Of a DNA stretch of 64,000 nucleotides, positions 38,994-52,800 are shown piece after piece. The notes below the pieces were generated by a model. That model was not told the origin of the DNA and did not search any database. It worked only from the letters and a program-made list of their open reading frames with translations. The first letter of the stretch is position 1. The number at the start of each line of letters is the position of its first letter. The DNA lies in the NCBI RefSeq assembly GCF_033807715.1, contig NC_084606.1, positions 38,163,901 to 38,227,900 on the forward strand. The letters run 5' to 3'. The stretch comes from Cololabis saira (lineage: Eukaryota > Chordata > Actinopteri > Beloniformes > Belonidae). Made by a program: the position numbers and the translations under genes.

Positions 38994-40725
38994 GATACAC
39001 ACACAAAGATTTAGAAATATAAGTCTTTATTGGCAAAGAAAGCTAGCAGCAGGCAAAAGTGCTCACATAGCGTGAATAAATGTACCAGGGAAAGGTTTCT
39101 GTTTCCTGATGGTTCTCCAGCTCACAGTTCCACCTGCTGGGCAAAAGCTTCCTACGCCAGCTCAATACGCTCAAATAACTCATTCTTGTGCTCTGTATTC
39201 GCCTTTTTCCCTTAAAAAAACCAACAAAAAAACATTTCACAGATTTTTAAGCCGCTGTGACTGCTTGATAATTAATCAACTACTTCTACAACATGAGTTC
39301 ATGGTTTTAGTCAATATATTCAAGTTATCTTCAATAGTGCAAGAGCCTTCGCAGTTTATAAGACTAAAATCTGATAAAAAAAAAAAGAAAGGCAGAATAT
39401 ATTTTTTTTATTACCCAGTTTTACAGTATCACAATTGAGAAAGAAAAACAATATACAGTAATACGGGACAGTAATCTCAATAATATGTACCAAATTTCTC
39501 TTAGAGGTGATTCAAACACACCCTTTAAATCAGTATTTTTTCTATAAAAATAGAATTTAAACTAAACAAATCTGATTATTAAAAAAAGCAACATCAAATA
39601 TAATCATAAAACAAACTAAATTACAAAAACAAACCAAAAAGTTCCATCATGCATTTGTTGATTCACCTTGACCTCTAGTTCTCAATCCAGTGGGAACACA
39701 ATTTGGGGGTAAAGTGAAATAAAGAGCCAACATTTAAAATCTATTTTAAAATCAACCCAACTATGGCAACATGAAATAAAAAAGTGTAGATGATAAAATG
39801 AACCAATGACTGAGACGGTCCGGTCAGTTCTTATTGATGACGATGTCAGTGACTAATATTAGTGTCCCAAAAAAATAAAGAACAAAGTAAAAAAATCCGT
39901 CTCATCAGATTTTCCTCTCTGAAAATTACAGAAGAGAATCAGGGCCAGGCAGGAGAAAAATAAAAATAATATTTTAGAGGAGGAAGATTTTTTTTTCATT
40001 ATGCACTTCGAGAAAAAAGTCGAAATGTTGAGATTAATGTTGAAGTACACTTTCAAGGAAAAAGTCACAATTTCGAGAAAAAAGTCGAAATGTTGAGGCG
40101 AAATTTCGACTTTATTCACGAAATTTCAACTTTATTCTTGAAATTGTATTTAAACATTAATCTCGACATTTCGACTTTTTCTCAACATTTCAACTTTTCT
40201 CTTGAAGTGCACAATAAAAAAAAATCTTCCCCTCTCAAATATTTTTTCCCTTGCATGGCCCTAATACTCTTCCATAGAAAATAGTCCAACTTTGGGATTC
40301 AATTTTTTGTGTACGATTATTGGATATTAATATGAAGTGGAAAAACTGTCCATTCAAATGTTCTTTTTAAATCTATTATGGAGTATTGAGTTTGGGATTA
40401 TTCTTTTTTCTTGTGACATTTTTTCTCCCAAATAGGATAAAACATCATTGATGCGAGTGAATAAGGCGAAATACAACATGTGCAGTGAGAAAAATATCAG
40501 GATTACACTTAAATTAAAATTTCCCTTCCGCCCCCAGAGGATTGGAGCCCCCACCGGTGGAGTAGATAACGTCTCTATAGCCGGCCGCTTCACAGGGACT
40601 GGTAGCCGTCGGTCCTCTTCCTGCGGCCCAGCAGGTAGGCCACCACCACTAGCCCCTTCACAGGGACTGGTAGCCGTCGGCCCTCTTCCTGCGGCCCAGC
40701 AGGTAGGCCACCACCACTAGCCCCT
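38994..40725 (-). other. cd68: Probable cd68 3' UTR with polyadenylation signal
   Basis: On the minus strand an AATAAA hexamer lies at 39031-39026, with a TGTGTGTG run about 19 bases further downstream (39007-38995), the usual arrangement of a poly(A) site. The stretch between it and the stop codon holds the two tail-repeat copies and one minisatellite element (39935-40280); the rest is AT-rich single-copy-looking DNA. No nearer TTTATT block outside repeat DNA was noticed. Confidence 0.45.
39935..40280. mobile_element. Minisatellite-bearing element in the probable cd68 3' UTR
   Basis: AGGGCCAGGCAGGAGAAAAA left, inverse at right (CATGGCCCTAATACTCTTCC); GTCGAAATGTTGAGA core. Confidence 0.8.
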
Positions 40726-40775
40726 TCACAGGGACTGGTAGCCGTCGGCCCTCTTCCTGCGGCCCAGCAGGTAGG
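40589..40775. repeat. 68-bp tandem repeat, three copies, spanning the cd68 stop codon
   Basis: The motif TTCACAGGGACTGGTAGCC recurs at 40589, 40657 and 40725 with 68-base spacing. The copy at 40725 is the functional exon end. The two to its left repeat the coding sequence for AYLLGRRKRADGYQSL plus a stop in what should be the 3' UTR. The unit is not a multiple of three, so the copies lie in different frames. Confidence 0.93.
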
Positions 40776-40865
40776 CCACCACCACCACCACGATGAGCAC
40801 CAGCAGCGTCACGCCCACCCCGATGGCCACGCTGTAGTCGGGCCGGTCGGCGGGACACGGCTCAG
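40726..40865 (-). CDS. cd68: cd68 exon 6 (fourth cysteine, membrane helix, lysosomal tail)
   Basis: 140 bases. EPCPADRPDYS leads into a Val-rich helix, then GRRKRADGYQSL and TGA. Part of the exon is a unit of the 68-bp tandem repeat that continues past the stop. Confidence 0.92.
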
Positions 40866-43800
40866 CTGGAGAGAGAACAAGAGACACAGAGAGTCATTAA
40901 TAATCATTATAAATAAATCCATTAGATCACCGTTTAGTTTCCCTACTCGAAAGGAAATCCATACTAACAAAGGTTCTATCACCGCAATATTTGTGGCTGT
41001 CATTTAACATTTTAATCTAAATAAATTGCATGTATCCTGCATATCTTGGTGGTAGATATGCTGCTATAGGCCTCTGCTGCAGGGGGGACCGACACACTGG
41101 GCGGTGCCTCTCACCCTTCTTCTCCTCTCCTCTTCCCTTCCTCTCTTCTCCTTTTCCATTTTTATTTATTATAAGTATCATTTTTGTCCATGGTTCCTGT
41201 AGTTTCTTGTGCTGGCCCCCTTTTTTTTTTCTTTTGTGTGCATGTTTGCAGGCCGGAGCTTCAGGAGCTGCGTGCTGAGGGCCTCCCCTTATGATCCAGG
41301 TCCTGGTCCTGGTCCAGGTCCTGGTCCAGGTCCTGGTCCAGGTCCTGGTCCAGGTCCTGGTCCAGGTTTCTTCCCTCCTAAAGGGGAGTTTTTCTTGCCA
41401 CTGTTTGGCTTAAGGTTTTTCTCCCACTAGGGGAGTTTTTACCTGCCATTGTTTATGTAATAATTGCTCGGGGGTTTATGTTCTGGATCTCTGGAAAGCG
41501 TCTAGAGACAACTTTTGTTTTATTAGACGCTATATAAATAAAATTGAATTGAATTGAATTGAATTATAGTGATGATTAATATTTTAGTGCTATACAAAAA
41601 GTACAATGCTAAAAACTGTCTAGCTCCTTTTTTCTTTTTCTTTTTGTCAAAATATTGTCTTGCAGAACGGTTGACGGTAGTCGAGCCTGCAGTTCCAGAT
41701 CTGCAGTTCCAGATCTGCAGCTCCAGATCTGCAGATCTGCAGTTCCAGATCTGCAGTTCCAGATCTGCAGTTCCAGATCTGCAGTTCCAGATCTGCAGCT
41801 CCAGATCTGCAGTTCCAGATCTGCAGTTCCAGATCTGGAAATGCAGATCTGCATTTCCAGATCTGCAGCTCCAGATCTGCAGTTCCAGATCTGGAGCTGC
41901 AGCCCTGCAGGCGTACAACCTGGAACAGGAAGAGCAACTGTTTGGACAAGGAAAACAGTCAACCTAAACCATCTCTGTCGTGTTCATTTGATCATATTAT
42001 GATGATGACGGAAGCAATGTTTACTTCGTTCTTTACAGATGCAGCAAAAAAAAACTTTTTGAGTGTATAGATTTTTGGTTATTTTATAATTATACTGTAC
42101 GATGAACTTTTGCAAGAAGATTATACATGGTACAATATTATGGAGTACCTGTTGGTAGATGTCATCGGTAAAACATTATTCAAATAACTGAAGCAGAAAA
42201 TTTCCATCCTGTTTCCATCTTAAATATAGTGGAGAAGAGGTATGAGGACCAAGGATATCGTCACCATCCTACTTGACATTGAGTAGTAGCGCCAGCAATA
42301 ATTTTTATACCCTAAATCAGGGGTCGGCAACCCGTGGCTCTTTAGCGTCGCCCTAGTGGCTCCTGGAGCTTTTTCAAAAATGTTTGACCTTTTTTTTCTC
42401 CTTTTTTTCTTCTTTTTTCCTTTTTTTTCTCTTTTTTTCTCTTTTTTTGCCTTTTTTCTCCTTTTCTTCTTTTTTCTTTTGTTTTTTTCCTTTTTTTCTT
42501 CTTTTCTTCTCTTTTTTTCTTCCCTTTTCCTTTCCTTTTTAATCTCGACATTTCGACTTTTTCCTCGACATTTAGACTTTTTTCTTGACATTTCGACTTT
42601 TTTCACGAATTTTTTACTATTTCCTCGACATTTTGACTTCTTTCTCGACATTTCGACTTTTTTTGCGAAATTGTACTTCAACATTAATCTCGACATATCA
42701 ACTTTTTTTTCTCGAAATTTCGACTTTTTTCTCGACATTTCAACTTTTTTCTCAAAGTGCATAATGAAAAAAAAATCTCCCCCCAGTTATAACTAATATA
42801 AAAACATGCAGCATGTGTTGCCTTCATTCTAAGGCTGATACAAGACTCTAATTTTTTGCGGCTCCAGACATATTTGTTTTTTGTGTTTTTGGTCCAATAT
42901 GGCTCTAAAACATGTTGGGTTGCCGACTCCTGTCCTAAACAAATCTCCCTAGTGGTGCTTTTGCATGCATGCATTATTTAGGAGGAAAACATGGTTGTTA
43001 TTGACACTTACCAGAGCCGAACTTGTTGGTGGTGAGATTGAAGGCCTGCATCTGGTCCTGGGACAGATCCAGGGACAGTCCCTTCCCCAGATCTACGGAC
43101 TCGTTCCTGCAGGAGTACGAGTGTCCCACCTTGGCCGAGAACAGACGCAGGGACGAGTTGGAGCCGCTGAAATCTGAATCACCTGCAGGAGTCAGACAGA
43201 GCAATGATACATGTGACAGAAGGATGTTTAACCCTTGTGCTGTCTTTGGGTCAAGGGAGGGTGAAGGGAGAAAAGAAGGAAGGAAGGAAGGAAGGAAGGA
43301 AGGAAGGAAGGAAGGAAGGAAGGAAGGAAGGAAGGAAGGAAGGAAGGAAGGAAGGAAGGAAGGAAGGAAGGAAGGAAGGAAGGAAGGAAGGAAGGAAGGA
43401 AGGAAGGAAAGAAGGAAGGAAGGAAGGAAGGAAGGAAGGAAGGAAGGAAGGAAGGAAGGAAGGAAGGAAGGAAGGAAGGAAGGAAGGAAGGAAGGAAGGA
43501 AGGGAGAAAAGATGGAAGGAAGGGAGAAAGGAGAGAAGAAGGAAAGAAGGAAGGAAGGAAGGAAGGAAGGAAGTAGGGAAGGGAGTAAGGATGGGAGAAA
43601 AGATGGAAGGAAGGGAGAAAGGAGAAAAGAAGGAAGGAAGTAGGAAAGGGAGAAAGGAAGGGAGAAAAAAATCGAAGGGAGGAAAGAAGGGAGGAATGAA
43701 AGGAAAGGAGAAAGGAGAAAAGGAGGAAAGAAGGAAGGAAGTAGGAAAGGGAGTAAGGAAGGGAGAAAAGATGGAAGGAAGGGAGAAAGGAGAAAAGAAG

Positions 43801-46800
43801 GAAAGAAGGAAAGAAGGAAGGAAGTAGGAAAGGGAGTAAGGAAGGGAGAAAAAAATCGAAGGGAAGAAAGAAGGGAGGAATGAAAGGAAAGGAGAAAGGA
43901 GAAAAGGAGGAAAGAAGGAAGGAAGTAGGAAAGGGAGTAAGGAAGGGGGAAAAGATGGAAGGGAGGAAAGAAGGGAGGAATGGAAGGAAGGGAGAAAGGA
44001 GAAAAAGAAGGAAAGAAGGGAGGAAGTAGGAAAGGGAGCAAGGAAGAGAGAAAAGATGGAAGGAAGGAAGGAATTAGGAAAGGGAGAAAAGATGGAAGGA
44101 AGGGAGAAAAGGAAAGAAAGAAGGGAGAAAAGGAAAGAAAGAATGGAGGGAAGAAGGAAGGAATGGAGAAAATAAGGAAAGAGGGAAGGAAAAGCAAAGA
44201 AGGTAATAAAGGAAGGAATGACGAAAGGGAGGTAGGAAGAAAAAGGAGGAAAGGAGGATAAAAAAGGAGGAAAAGAGGAAAGGAAGAAGGAAGGAGAGAG
44301 CAGGAGGAAAGAAGGATAGAAGAATTGAGTCATTTTGACCCGAAGACAACACAAGGATAATGAATAAAATGGTGTGTCAGGATCCCACGTGGAAGCACAT
44401 TTTCTAGACTGCACAGACGGAGTTTGGCTGAGTTACAGCTACAAGTCCCTGATCAGGTTTTTCCTTTTTGTATAAGGAAGCTGTTGAGTTTTTGTGAATG
44501 TTTATCTTTGCCAGCTTTGCGCAACACCCACCTTTATCTAAGATATACCTATGAAGTGAGCCAATTTAAAAGAGTCCAAAGGTGAAGGGGTTTATCGATC
44601 CAGACTTACCTCCTCTCATGAAGGGGTAGGACAGTTTGAACGACACGGCATCAACGTAGACGGTGCCGTCACCAACACTCTGAAGAAACAAGGAAACTTA
44701 GTCGTCCATTAACGCTCATACATACATATTTAAAGTCATTAATGCTGCTAAATGCGTGTATCTGCTTAGTTTGTAGTTTAATGAACAAACACGTCCATAA
44801 AAGTGAACGATGACCAAAAGTGCAGTCCAGTATTTTCATGGCAAGTAAGAATACAGAGTAAAAGAAAGAGAAAAAAACACATATATACCTACACTTTTGG
44901 AGAAGAATAAGAGACAAATAGGTATCTTCAACTGAAAAACCTTTTTTTTTCTTTATTTCATCAGTCAGTTTTTCTTTTGTGATGAAGCCCACAACAAATT
45001 AAAATACAAATAGGTTTAGCTTACATTTGCCAAAGCCATTTATTACGGCTAAGAAAACAATACAGGACTGTCTCAGAAAATTAGAATATTGTGATTTTCT
45101 GTAATGCAATTACAAAAACAAAAATGTCATACATTCTGGATTCATTACAAATCAACTGAAATATTGCAAGCCTTTTATTATTTTAATATTGCTGATCATG
45201 GCTTACAGTTTAAGAAAACTCAAATATCCTATCTCAAAAAATTAGAATATTCTGGGAATCTTAATCTTAAACTGTAAACCATAATCAGCAATATTAAAAT
45301 AATAAAAGGCTTGCAATATTTCAGTTGATTTGTAATGAATCCAGAATGTATGACATTTTTGTTTTTTTAATTGCATTACAGAAAATAAAGAACTTTATCA
45401 CAATATTCTAATTTTCTGAGACAGTCCTGTATATGAGTTGCCATTAAATACCAGTGTTACTGAATTAAAATAAATACATAAATAAATGATCATGCAATTT
45501 CTTTTACCAGGGTCATTATGCTTTGAAAGTGTAGTTTAGGTTACAGTGATGCATCAACATCTTGCACAAACATAAACCCATCAAACTGTCAGTATCCACG
45601 TGATCATCCAGTAGAAAACCACTGAATGAGTCACGCAGTCTGATGTAGTTTCACTGTCACGTGCACTCACATTAGATCAAACATACTTCCCTCTTTATTG
45701 TTGCTCTCTAATTTCGGCTTCTGCGATTAGTTAAACAACTTGCAAGTCATCATCAAAAGACGAAATGGATCAAATCCCCCAGTTATGCCGGATTTATGGT
45801 TCTGCGTTAAACCAACGCAGAGCCTACGCCGTCACCGTGACGGCGTCGTGAATCCTTCGGACTTCTCCGTCACTCCATTTCTCCGCGGTACAGTACCCCC
45901 CCAGAGCACTAGGGGGCTGCATTCTTTTCCTGACTGGTTTATAGTCGTCTCTAGTTGATTCTTTGTTTAGCTTCCGGCTTTTCCGGTCACAGTGAACAAT
46001 GGCGACCGAGATAATGAGAGATAATGAGAGATAATATTCTGTCTGTGTACAACAACAAGATGTTTAAAAATGGCGGGGATGGAACCGGAAATACGTTGCT
46101 ACCAAGCAAACCAATCACAGCCCTCTCAGTCTGCGTTGGGTCGTAGTTCCATTTTTTGGGAGGTGCAGGTCAGGCTATGACGTAGGCTACGGAGAGACTC
46201 CCGCGTAGCCGTGTACCGTACGGCGTAGGTTTAACGTAAAACCATAAAGGCTTCATGCTATCAAGAAATAGGAGTGAGTTTAAGGCTGCTTCCACACCTG
46301 TGGCCCGTTTTTTTTTGTTCCGATTCAGGGGCTAAATCGATACAGTTGTTCCGTTTCTCGTTTGTGGAGTTTTTGTTCACAAGGCAAACATCTGTACCGT
46401 TTCAAAGCTGTTAACAAATGCCATGCGTGAACCAGCTGCTCTCTGATTGGTCAAATGAACGCGGAAGGAGTTTCCTCTTCCGCACCCCGGGATAAACAAC
46501 ACGCCCCTTTCACAGAGAGGGCGCCAAGCGCAGACCACAGCCGGCGGCTTTAGGCTGATTTATGGTTCCGCGTTACACCAATGCAGAGCCTACGGCGTAG
46601 GGTACGGCGTAGGCTCTGCGTCGATTTAACACGGAACCATAAATCAGACTTTTCCCATTCATTTATGTGTGCTCGGCGCAGAGCAGAGCTCAGCGGCGGG
46701 CGAGAGTGAACATTAAATTTTACTGTGCCGCGCTGTTACAACATTTCGGCACGTCCAATAGGAGAGAAGGTGGTGGAGGCTGCGCCGACTCTTCTCCTTG

Positions 46801-49800
46801 CGCCGCGGTCGCACATACACATGAATGGAGTTGTATCGGTTGCTGTGTCGAATATGTTCTCACTACAAATAAAAAAAATGAACCGTTTCAGGTCTGGAAT
46901 CGAATCGAGTCGAGACCACCTCTCCTAGGTGATCTCGACTAGCTTGTTTTGTACCGTTTCAGAGCGCGATTGCTGTGTTCACATGTACCAAACGTTCCGA
47001 TCTTTAGGGGGAAACGTTCCCTGTTCCGGTACAACTGCTCCAAACGGGACAGCTGTGTCGAATATGTTCTCACTACAAATAAAAAAAATGAACCGTTTCA
47101 GGTCTGGAATCGAATCGAGTCGAGACCACCTCTCCTAGGTGATCTCGACTAGCTTGTTTTGTACCGTTTCAGAGCGCGATTGCTGTGTTCACATGTACCA
47201 AACGTTCCGATCTTTAGGGGGAAACGTTCCCTGTTCCGGTACAACTGCTCCAAACGGGACAGCTGTGATGTCCCGGACAGCTAAGATGAGTTAGCTCCAA
47301 AACCTTCTGAGACTACTGTCTCCCCGAACACCAAAACAGGAACTTATACTGTTACATTTGTGGCAAGAAACACATAAATAAGTACCTTGTTGAAGAGGAA
47401 GGTTATGAAGCCCTCATTAAAGACAAGGGTGAGATTGGCAGTGGTTTCCTTACATCCACCCTGCACCTTCGTCTTCTCGGGCTGAACATTGAACGTTCCA
47501 TTGGCCTGAAAACAATGAAGCAATATTAAGTGGCAGCGCCTTACATTCGTACCCTGTCAGGTACAATTTGTAACTGCCTTCACACAAGGATGATATACAT
47601 TTAACTTCTGATTGTCATCAAGTAAGGAAAACTGGTGCTGCCACGTGTTTCCATATCTAGAAGAACTTGGTAACTTGCTGAGTCAGAGGCTGCGTCTGAA
47701 ATGTCATACTAAACAGTATATTAAGTAATAAGTTCGGCACACTTTTGAGTAAATATCAGTAGTATGCATTAATTGGGACGTACGATTCAGAGCCACAAGG
47801 CACTTCCTGCTGTTGGGAGGGGGAGTTGTTACCATGGTAACAACTCCTGTCACAGCAGCAGTAGCAGCACCGCTCTTTCCTGTTTATCCTGGCCCAAACA
47901 AGATGACATTATATAATATTATATACGAATATTAATATACTTAATATTATACTAATGACATACCGTATTTTCCGCACTATATAAAAGCCTTTAATTTTCT
48001 CAAAAACCAGCAGTGCGCCTTATAATGCGGTGCGTCTTATATATGATCGTTACGGTAATTTCTGTTACTGTAATCAGGTGGATTGTGGGTAATGTAGTTG
48101 GTGTCGCCGAAGTAATGGCCCTAAAAACGTCAGGAATCGCCACAGGCGTTCAAGACAACAGCAGCGACGCATAACTCGCAAACAACATTTTATTTTGTTA
48201 ATAAAGTTTGACATACAGTACTTTTCTTCTTGTTTCTTTTTTTTACATTTGCTGTAGGATTTAGTAGCATTTTCTGTAGCGCAGCTCCATCAGGTAGATA
48301 CGTAACTCAACCCCAGCCACTATAGGACGGTATTTTACCATATATGTAGTGCGCCTTATAATGCAGTGCGCCTTATATATGGGAAAAGTTTTAAAATACG
48401 TCATTCATTGAAGGTGCTCCTTATAGTGTGGAAAATACGGTATACGTATCTGCGCAACCAAACACCGCTGCATTGCACTGTGGGAAATTTCTGCTTAGCT
48501 AGTGTCCATCAATCCATACTAATACATTTCTCAGGAATGAGTATGGATAGTACATACTATTGTGTACGTTCTAATGTTTCAAACGCACTAAAAAATCTCT
48601 CGTACTGTTTTTGCTACTCATTAGGGTGGAAGTATGGAATTTCGGACGCAGCTTGAGGTTCGTGCAAGAGCCAAGACTCATGCCTCCAAGATGGCGGACA
48701 GAACATTCTCAGGAGTAGATTCGGCAAAGAAAATGAGTTAGACTTTTGGACAATGATCTCTTACAAATGCAGTACCTTTGCTGTGGCCAGTCGGATCTGC
48801 AGCACCGTGAAAGCCAACAGGCACGTCTCTCCTTTCGCTGTCGTCAAGCTGTAGTTTCCCCGAGTCACGCTGGTGGATGGTGTCGTTGAGGGAGGTGTGG
48901 TAGTGGTCGGGGCCTTGGTTGTGGTGGTGTTGGTGGGTGGGGGTTTGGTTGTGGTGGTGTTGGTAGGGGGGAGTGGTGTTGTGGTGGTGTTGGTGGGCGG
49001 GGGTTTGGTTGTGGTGGTGTTGGTGGGCGGGGCTTTGGTTGTGGTTGTGTTGGTGGGAGGGGCTTTGGTTGTGGTGGTGGGCGGGGCTTTGGTTGTGGTG
49101 GTGTTGGTGGGCGGGGCTTTGGTTGTGGTGGTGTTGGTGGGCGGGGCTTTGGTTGTGGTGGTGGGCGGGGCTTTGGTTGTGGTGTTGGATGTGACAAATG
49201 CTACTGCGGGGACCACAGTTGCAGGAGGTTTGGTCATATCTTTGGCCAATGCCACAGCTTCAAAGAAAAGGAAATACAAACATTAAAACAAAATAAAATA
49301 ACTGATTTCAGTGTTCACATATATTCACAACTTGCAAGCTTATCTGTGGACTATTTAGAGATAAATAAAAAAGGTAGAGCTAACTGTTTTATGAATCAGA
49401 AACAACTGCCTGTGTTAAATGTCTATATGACATAAAAGGTCATGTAACTTCTTCCAAATTGCACTTTCATCAGCATCTGTGGTTTAACCTGGAGATTAAG
49501 GTTAGCTTACAATTATTCTGTAAAAGATTTCAATCAGTCACTAGATATTCTTCACCTTTCCTATGTGTTTGCTTTAACATGAAACATCCTGGGCGTGTAA
49601 CAGATTCTTGGGGGCTCGTCCGGGATGTGGTTTTGTAACAGATTATATATATATATTTTTTTTTTTTACACTGTTCTGCCGGGTAAACCTGAATAAACAG
49701 GGAAAAACATGAGAGTGAGTCAGTTTTAGTGCTTTTCGCTCTCTCTTCCTTGCGCATCTGAAGGGAGGATGGTTACGTCACACCTGTCAAACCGACCTCT

Positions 49801-52800
49801 GAACGCGTCGAGGCGCCACATGGTGGTGGAAGTGGAATAGGTGTATTCCTGGGATACTGATCCCTGTTTATTCCCAATGCTCATAAAAGGCTAATCAACA
49901 TGAAAGAAAGGTATATAATATAACAAAAATGTGACTACACTTTTGTGTTTGTCACACAATGATGGTCTAGCAAAATATGCTACTAGCATGTTGCTATTAG
50001 ATCCAGTAAAATCTAAAAATGTCAACAAGACCTTGCGGTTTAGGGAAACAATACTCATAGGTGCTGTTGAAGTGCCTTTTGATGTCTGCACTTAGTGTTG
50101 GTTCATGCAAATATTGATAATTCAAGCACTAGCCAGAATAAATTTGGCATGTTTCTCAATTCAGATTATTTTAGATTTGCATTGGTTGAAACTGAAGTAC
50201 TGGTCCAATCCAAAGTCCAAATCTAGCCCAGCACAGGCACCTGGATGGGTTCTTGGGTCAGTTTTATTGAGGATGCCTCCAGTTCAGATCCTTTCAACAG
50301 CAAAGTACTCCTGTATGTTTTTTGTATCACTGATGTTTTTTAATTCGGAATGAATCATTCCGAATTAAACTATCTTCTTTCGAGTTTACATGGAAATAGT
50401 AATTCCGAATTGAGGTTTACATGGAAAACACGTTTGATCGGCTTTATCCAATTCCTCTTAATGTCTGGGGGTTGGGAAGGTTCTGATTGGATAGGGGGGG
50501 GACCAGAAGTTAAACTACCGGAAGAAAAACTAACTTAGCCGCTACAACTTTGAAAAGCTCACAATTTTAATGTTTCCTGTTTCCATCTGTTTTTTTAATT
50601 ATTTCTATTTATTAAATAAATGGTCTCTGCTCTTGACCAGCGTTTACTGCTGCTGCATCTTGAAACGTTGTTAGGAAAACCAGCCCAGCAGGAATATAAG
50701 CGTCATGGAGACAGACGGGCGAGGGAACGAGCAGAAAGAAAGACCGGAATTAATTTAAAGAGGAATGAGTGAATACATGATCACGGAATTATTCTATTCG
50801 GATTTAAAATCGGAATAAACCAGCCACTTACTTCGGAATTAAGTTTAATTCGGAATGGCCATTTTCATTCGGACTTAGGTGTTTACGTGGTCATTTTTAA
50901 TCATTTTAAATCGGATTTAATTTTAATTCTGAATTGAAGAGGAATTAAACTTCCCATGTAAACGCACTGAATGAGTAGCAGTAATAGTTAGAACTGTAAA
51001 CTACTACAGTTACTGTGTATCTGAATGTAAGATCTGCACGTAAACTGTTCCATTTCCAGACAGTTTAGGTCCAAATCAGCTGGAAGCCGTTCCCGGTTTC
51101 TGCAGCATTGTTTCTAGTGATGCACCGATTGTTCGGTAACCGAAATTGTTCGGCCGAAAATGGCAAAAAAACACTTTCGGTGTTCGGTGGAATAAGTGGG
51201 GAAAAAAACCGAACAATTAATAACGGCGTTGTAAAATAAGGAAATAGACTGGCCGCTCCGTCCCGTAAATCATTGGCCAACCAAAAACTAACCCCATAAG
51301 AATTTTACCTAATAGACTGGCCACTCCCGTAATAAATCGTTGGCCAACCAAAAACTAACCCCATAAGAATTTTACCTAACATTCACCAGGAGGTGGAACC
51401 AAACAACATAATGCTGGGAAATTAAAAAATTTACATTTTTTTATGTTCAACAAATGTTTTCTACCTTGTAATTTTGTAAAAGATTTTTTTCTTTAAAAAG
51501 CATGTCTAAATCAAATGTATTTGATTTATGCAATGGTGAAACAATTGGCAAAATAAATGAAAAACTGCTGAAGAACCATGTTCGGTATTGTTCGGTATTC
51601 GGCCAAGTGTTTATTATTATTTTCGGTTTCCGTTTCAGTGACAAATTTTAATTTCGGTGCATCACTAATTGTTTCAAAGTGCAGCTAAACTGTCCACAAT
51701 TTTAACAAATCTGCTCTTTGTATCTTAGGGTATGATGATAACTATCTCTGTGACTAAAAAAAGATTTGAATTATTTAAAATAATTAAATACATTGTTGAC
51801 AAAAACAAGAGCCAACTGCAGTTATACTGATTGTTGTTGTGTTATGATACGATGGCATGTGGAAGTTCAGTCATCACCTTAACTATCAATATTAATGGTT
51901 ATTGAAGCGTGCAATAACTGTTGGGTTACCACTGTGTAAGTGATAGTATCGCAACCACCTAAGTGGGCCTAAAACAGTAAATATAAACCACGTCCTTCAG
52001 CTGGCTGGCTAAATATCACCAAAATGAAACAAACTTAGTTGTTTTAATGTATTAAAATGGTTATCATGAATCTGCTCACTCACCTACATACTCTACAGAT
52101 AATCTCAGTATTCTAGCTTTGATTCAGTCCCAGGGACCTGGACTGGTTGCTGTTTGTGTCTCTGCCTGTTCTCGTGTCCGTCTGTTTTTTCTCTTACAGA
52201 TCTCTTGGCTCGTGTGCTCATCGTGCGTTGGCTGGGGATCCATTCAAATGTCAAGAATCCATTCCATTCCGATTCTTAACCCTTGTACTGTTTTTGGGTC
52301 AAAATGACCTAATTCTCCTGTTCCTTCTTTCCTCCTGCTCTCTCCTTCCTTCCCCCTTCCTCTTTTCTCCCTTCTTTCCTCCCTTCCTCCCTTCCTCCCT
52401 TCCTTCCTTCCTTCCTTCCTTCCTTGTTTCCTCCTTTCTTTCCTTCCTTCCTTCTTTTTTCCCTTCCTTCCTTCTTTCCTCCCTTCCTTCCTTCCTTCCT
52501 TCCTTCTTTCTTTTCTCCCCTCGTACATTCTTTCCTTGTTTTCTCCTTTCCTTCCTTCCTTCTTTCCTCCCTTTCTTCTTTTCTCCCTTCCTTCCTTCTT
52601 TTCTTCCTTCCTTCCTTCTTTCCTCCCTTCTTTCCTTCCTTCCTTCCTTCCTTCCTTCTTTTTTCCCTTCCTTCCTTCCTTTCTTTCCTTCCTTCCTTCT
52701 TTTCTCCCTTCCTTCCTTCCTTCCTTCCTTCTTTCCTTCTTTCCTTCTTTTTTCCCTTCCTTCCTTCCTTTCCTTCTTTCCTTCTTTTCTCCCTTCCTTC

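Noticed and set aside
41523..42002. Peptide repeat frames (LQIWNCRSGTADLE on minus, VPDLQFQICSSRSA on plus)
   Set aside because: A 14-bp repeat opens all frames; it lies inside cd68 intron 5.
43000..44414. Long Leu-Pro-Ser-Phe and Glu-Gly-Arg-Lys frames
   Set aside because: Repeat translation; only the stretch 43012-43182 on the minus strand is a true exon (cd68 exon 5).
48873..49286. Plus-strand Val/Gly-rich frame
   Set aside because: It is the antisense of the cd68 mucin exon.
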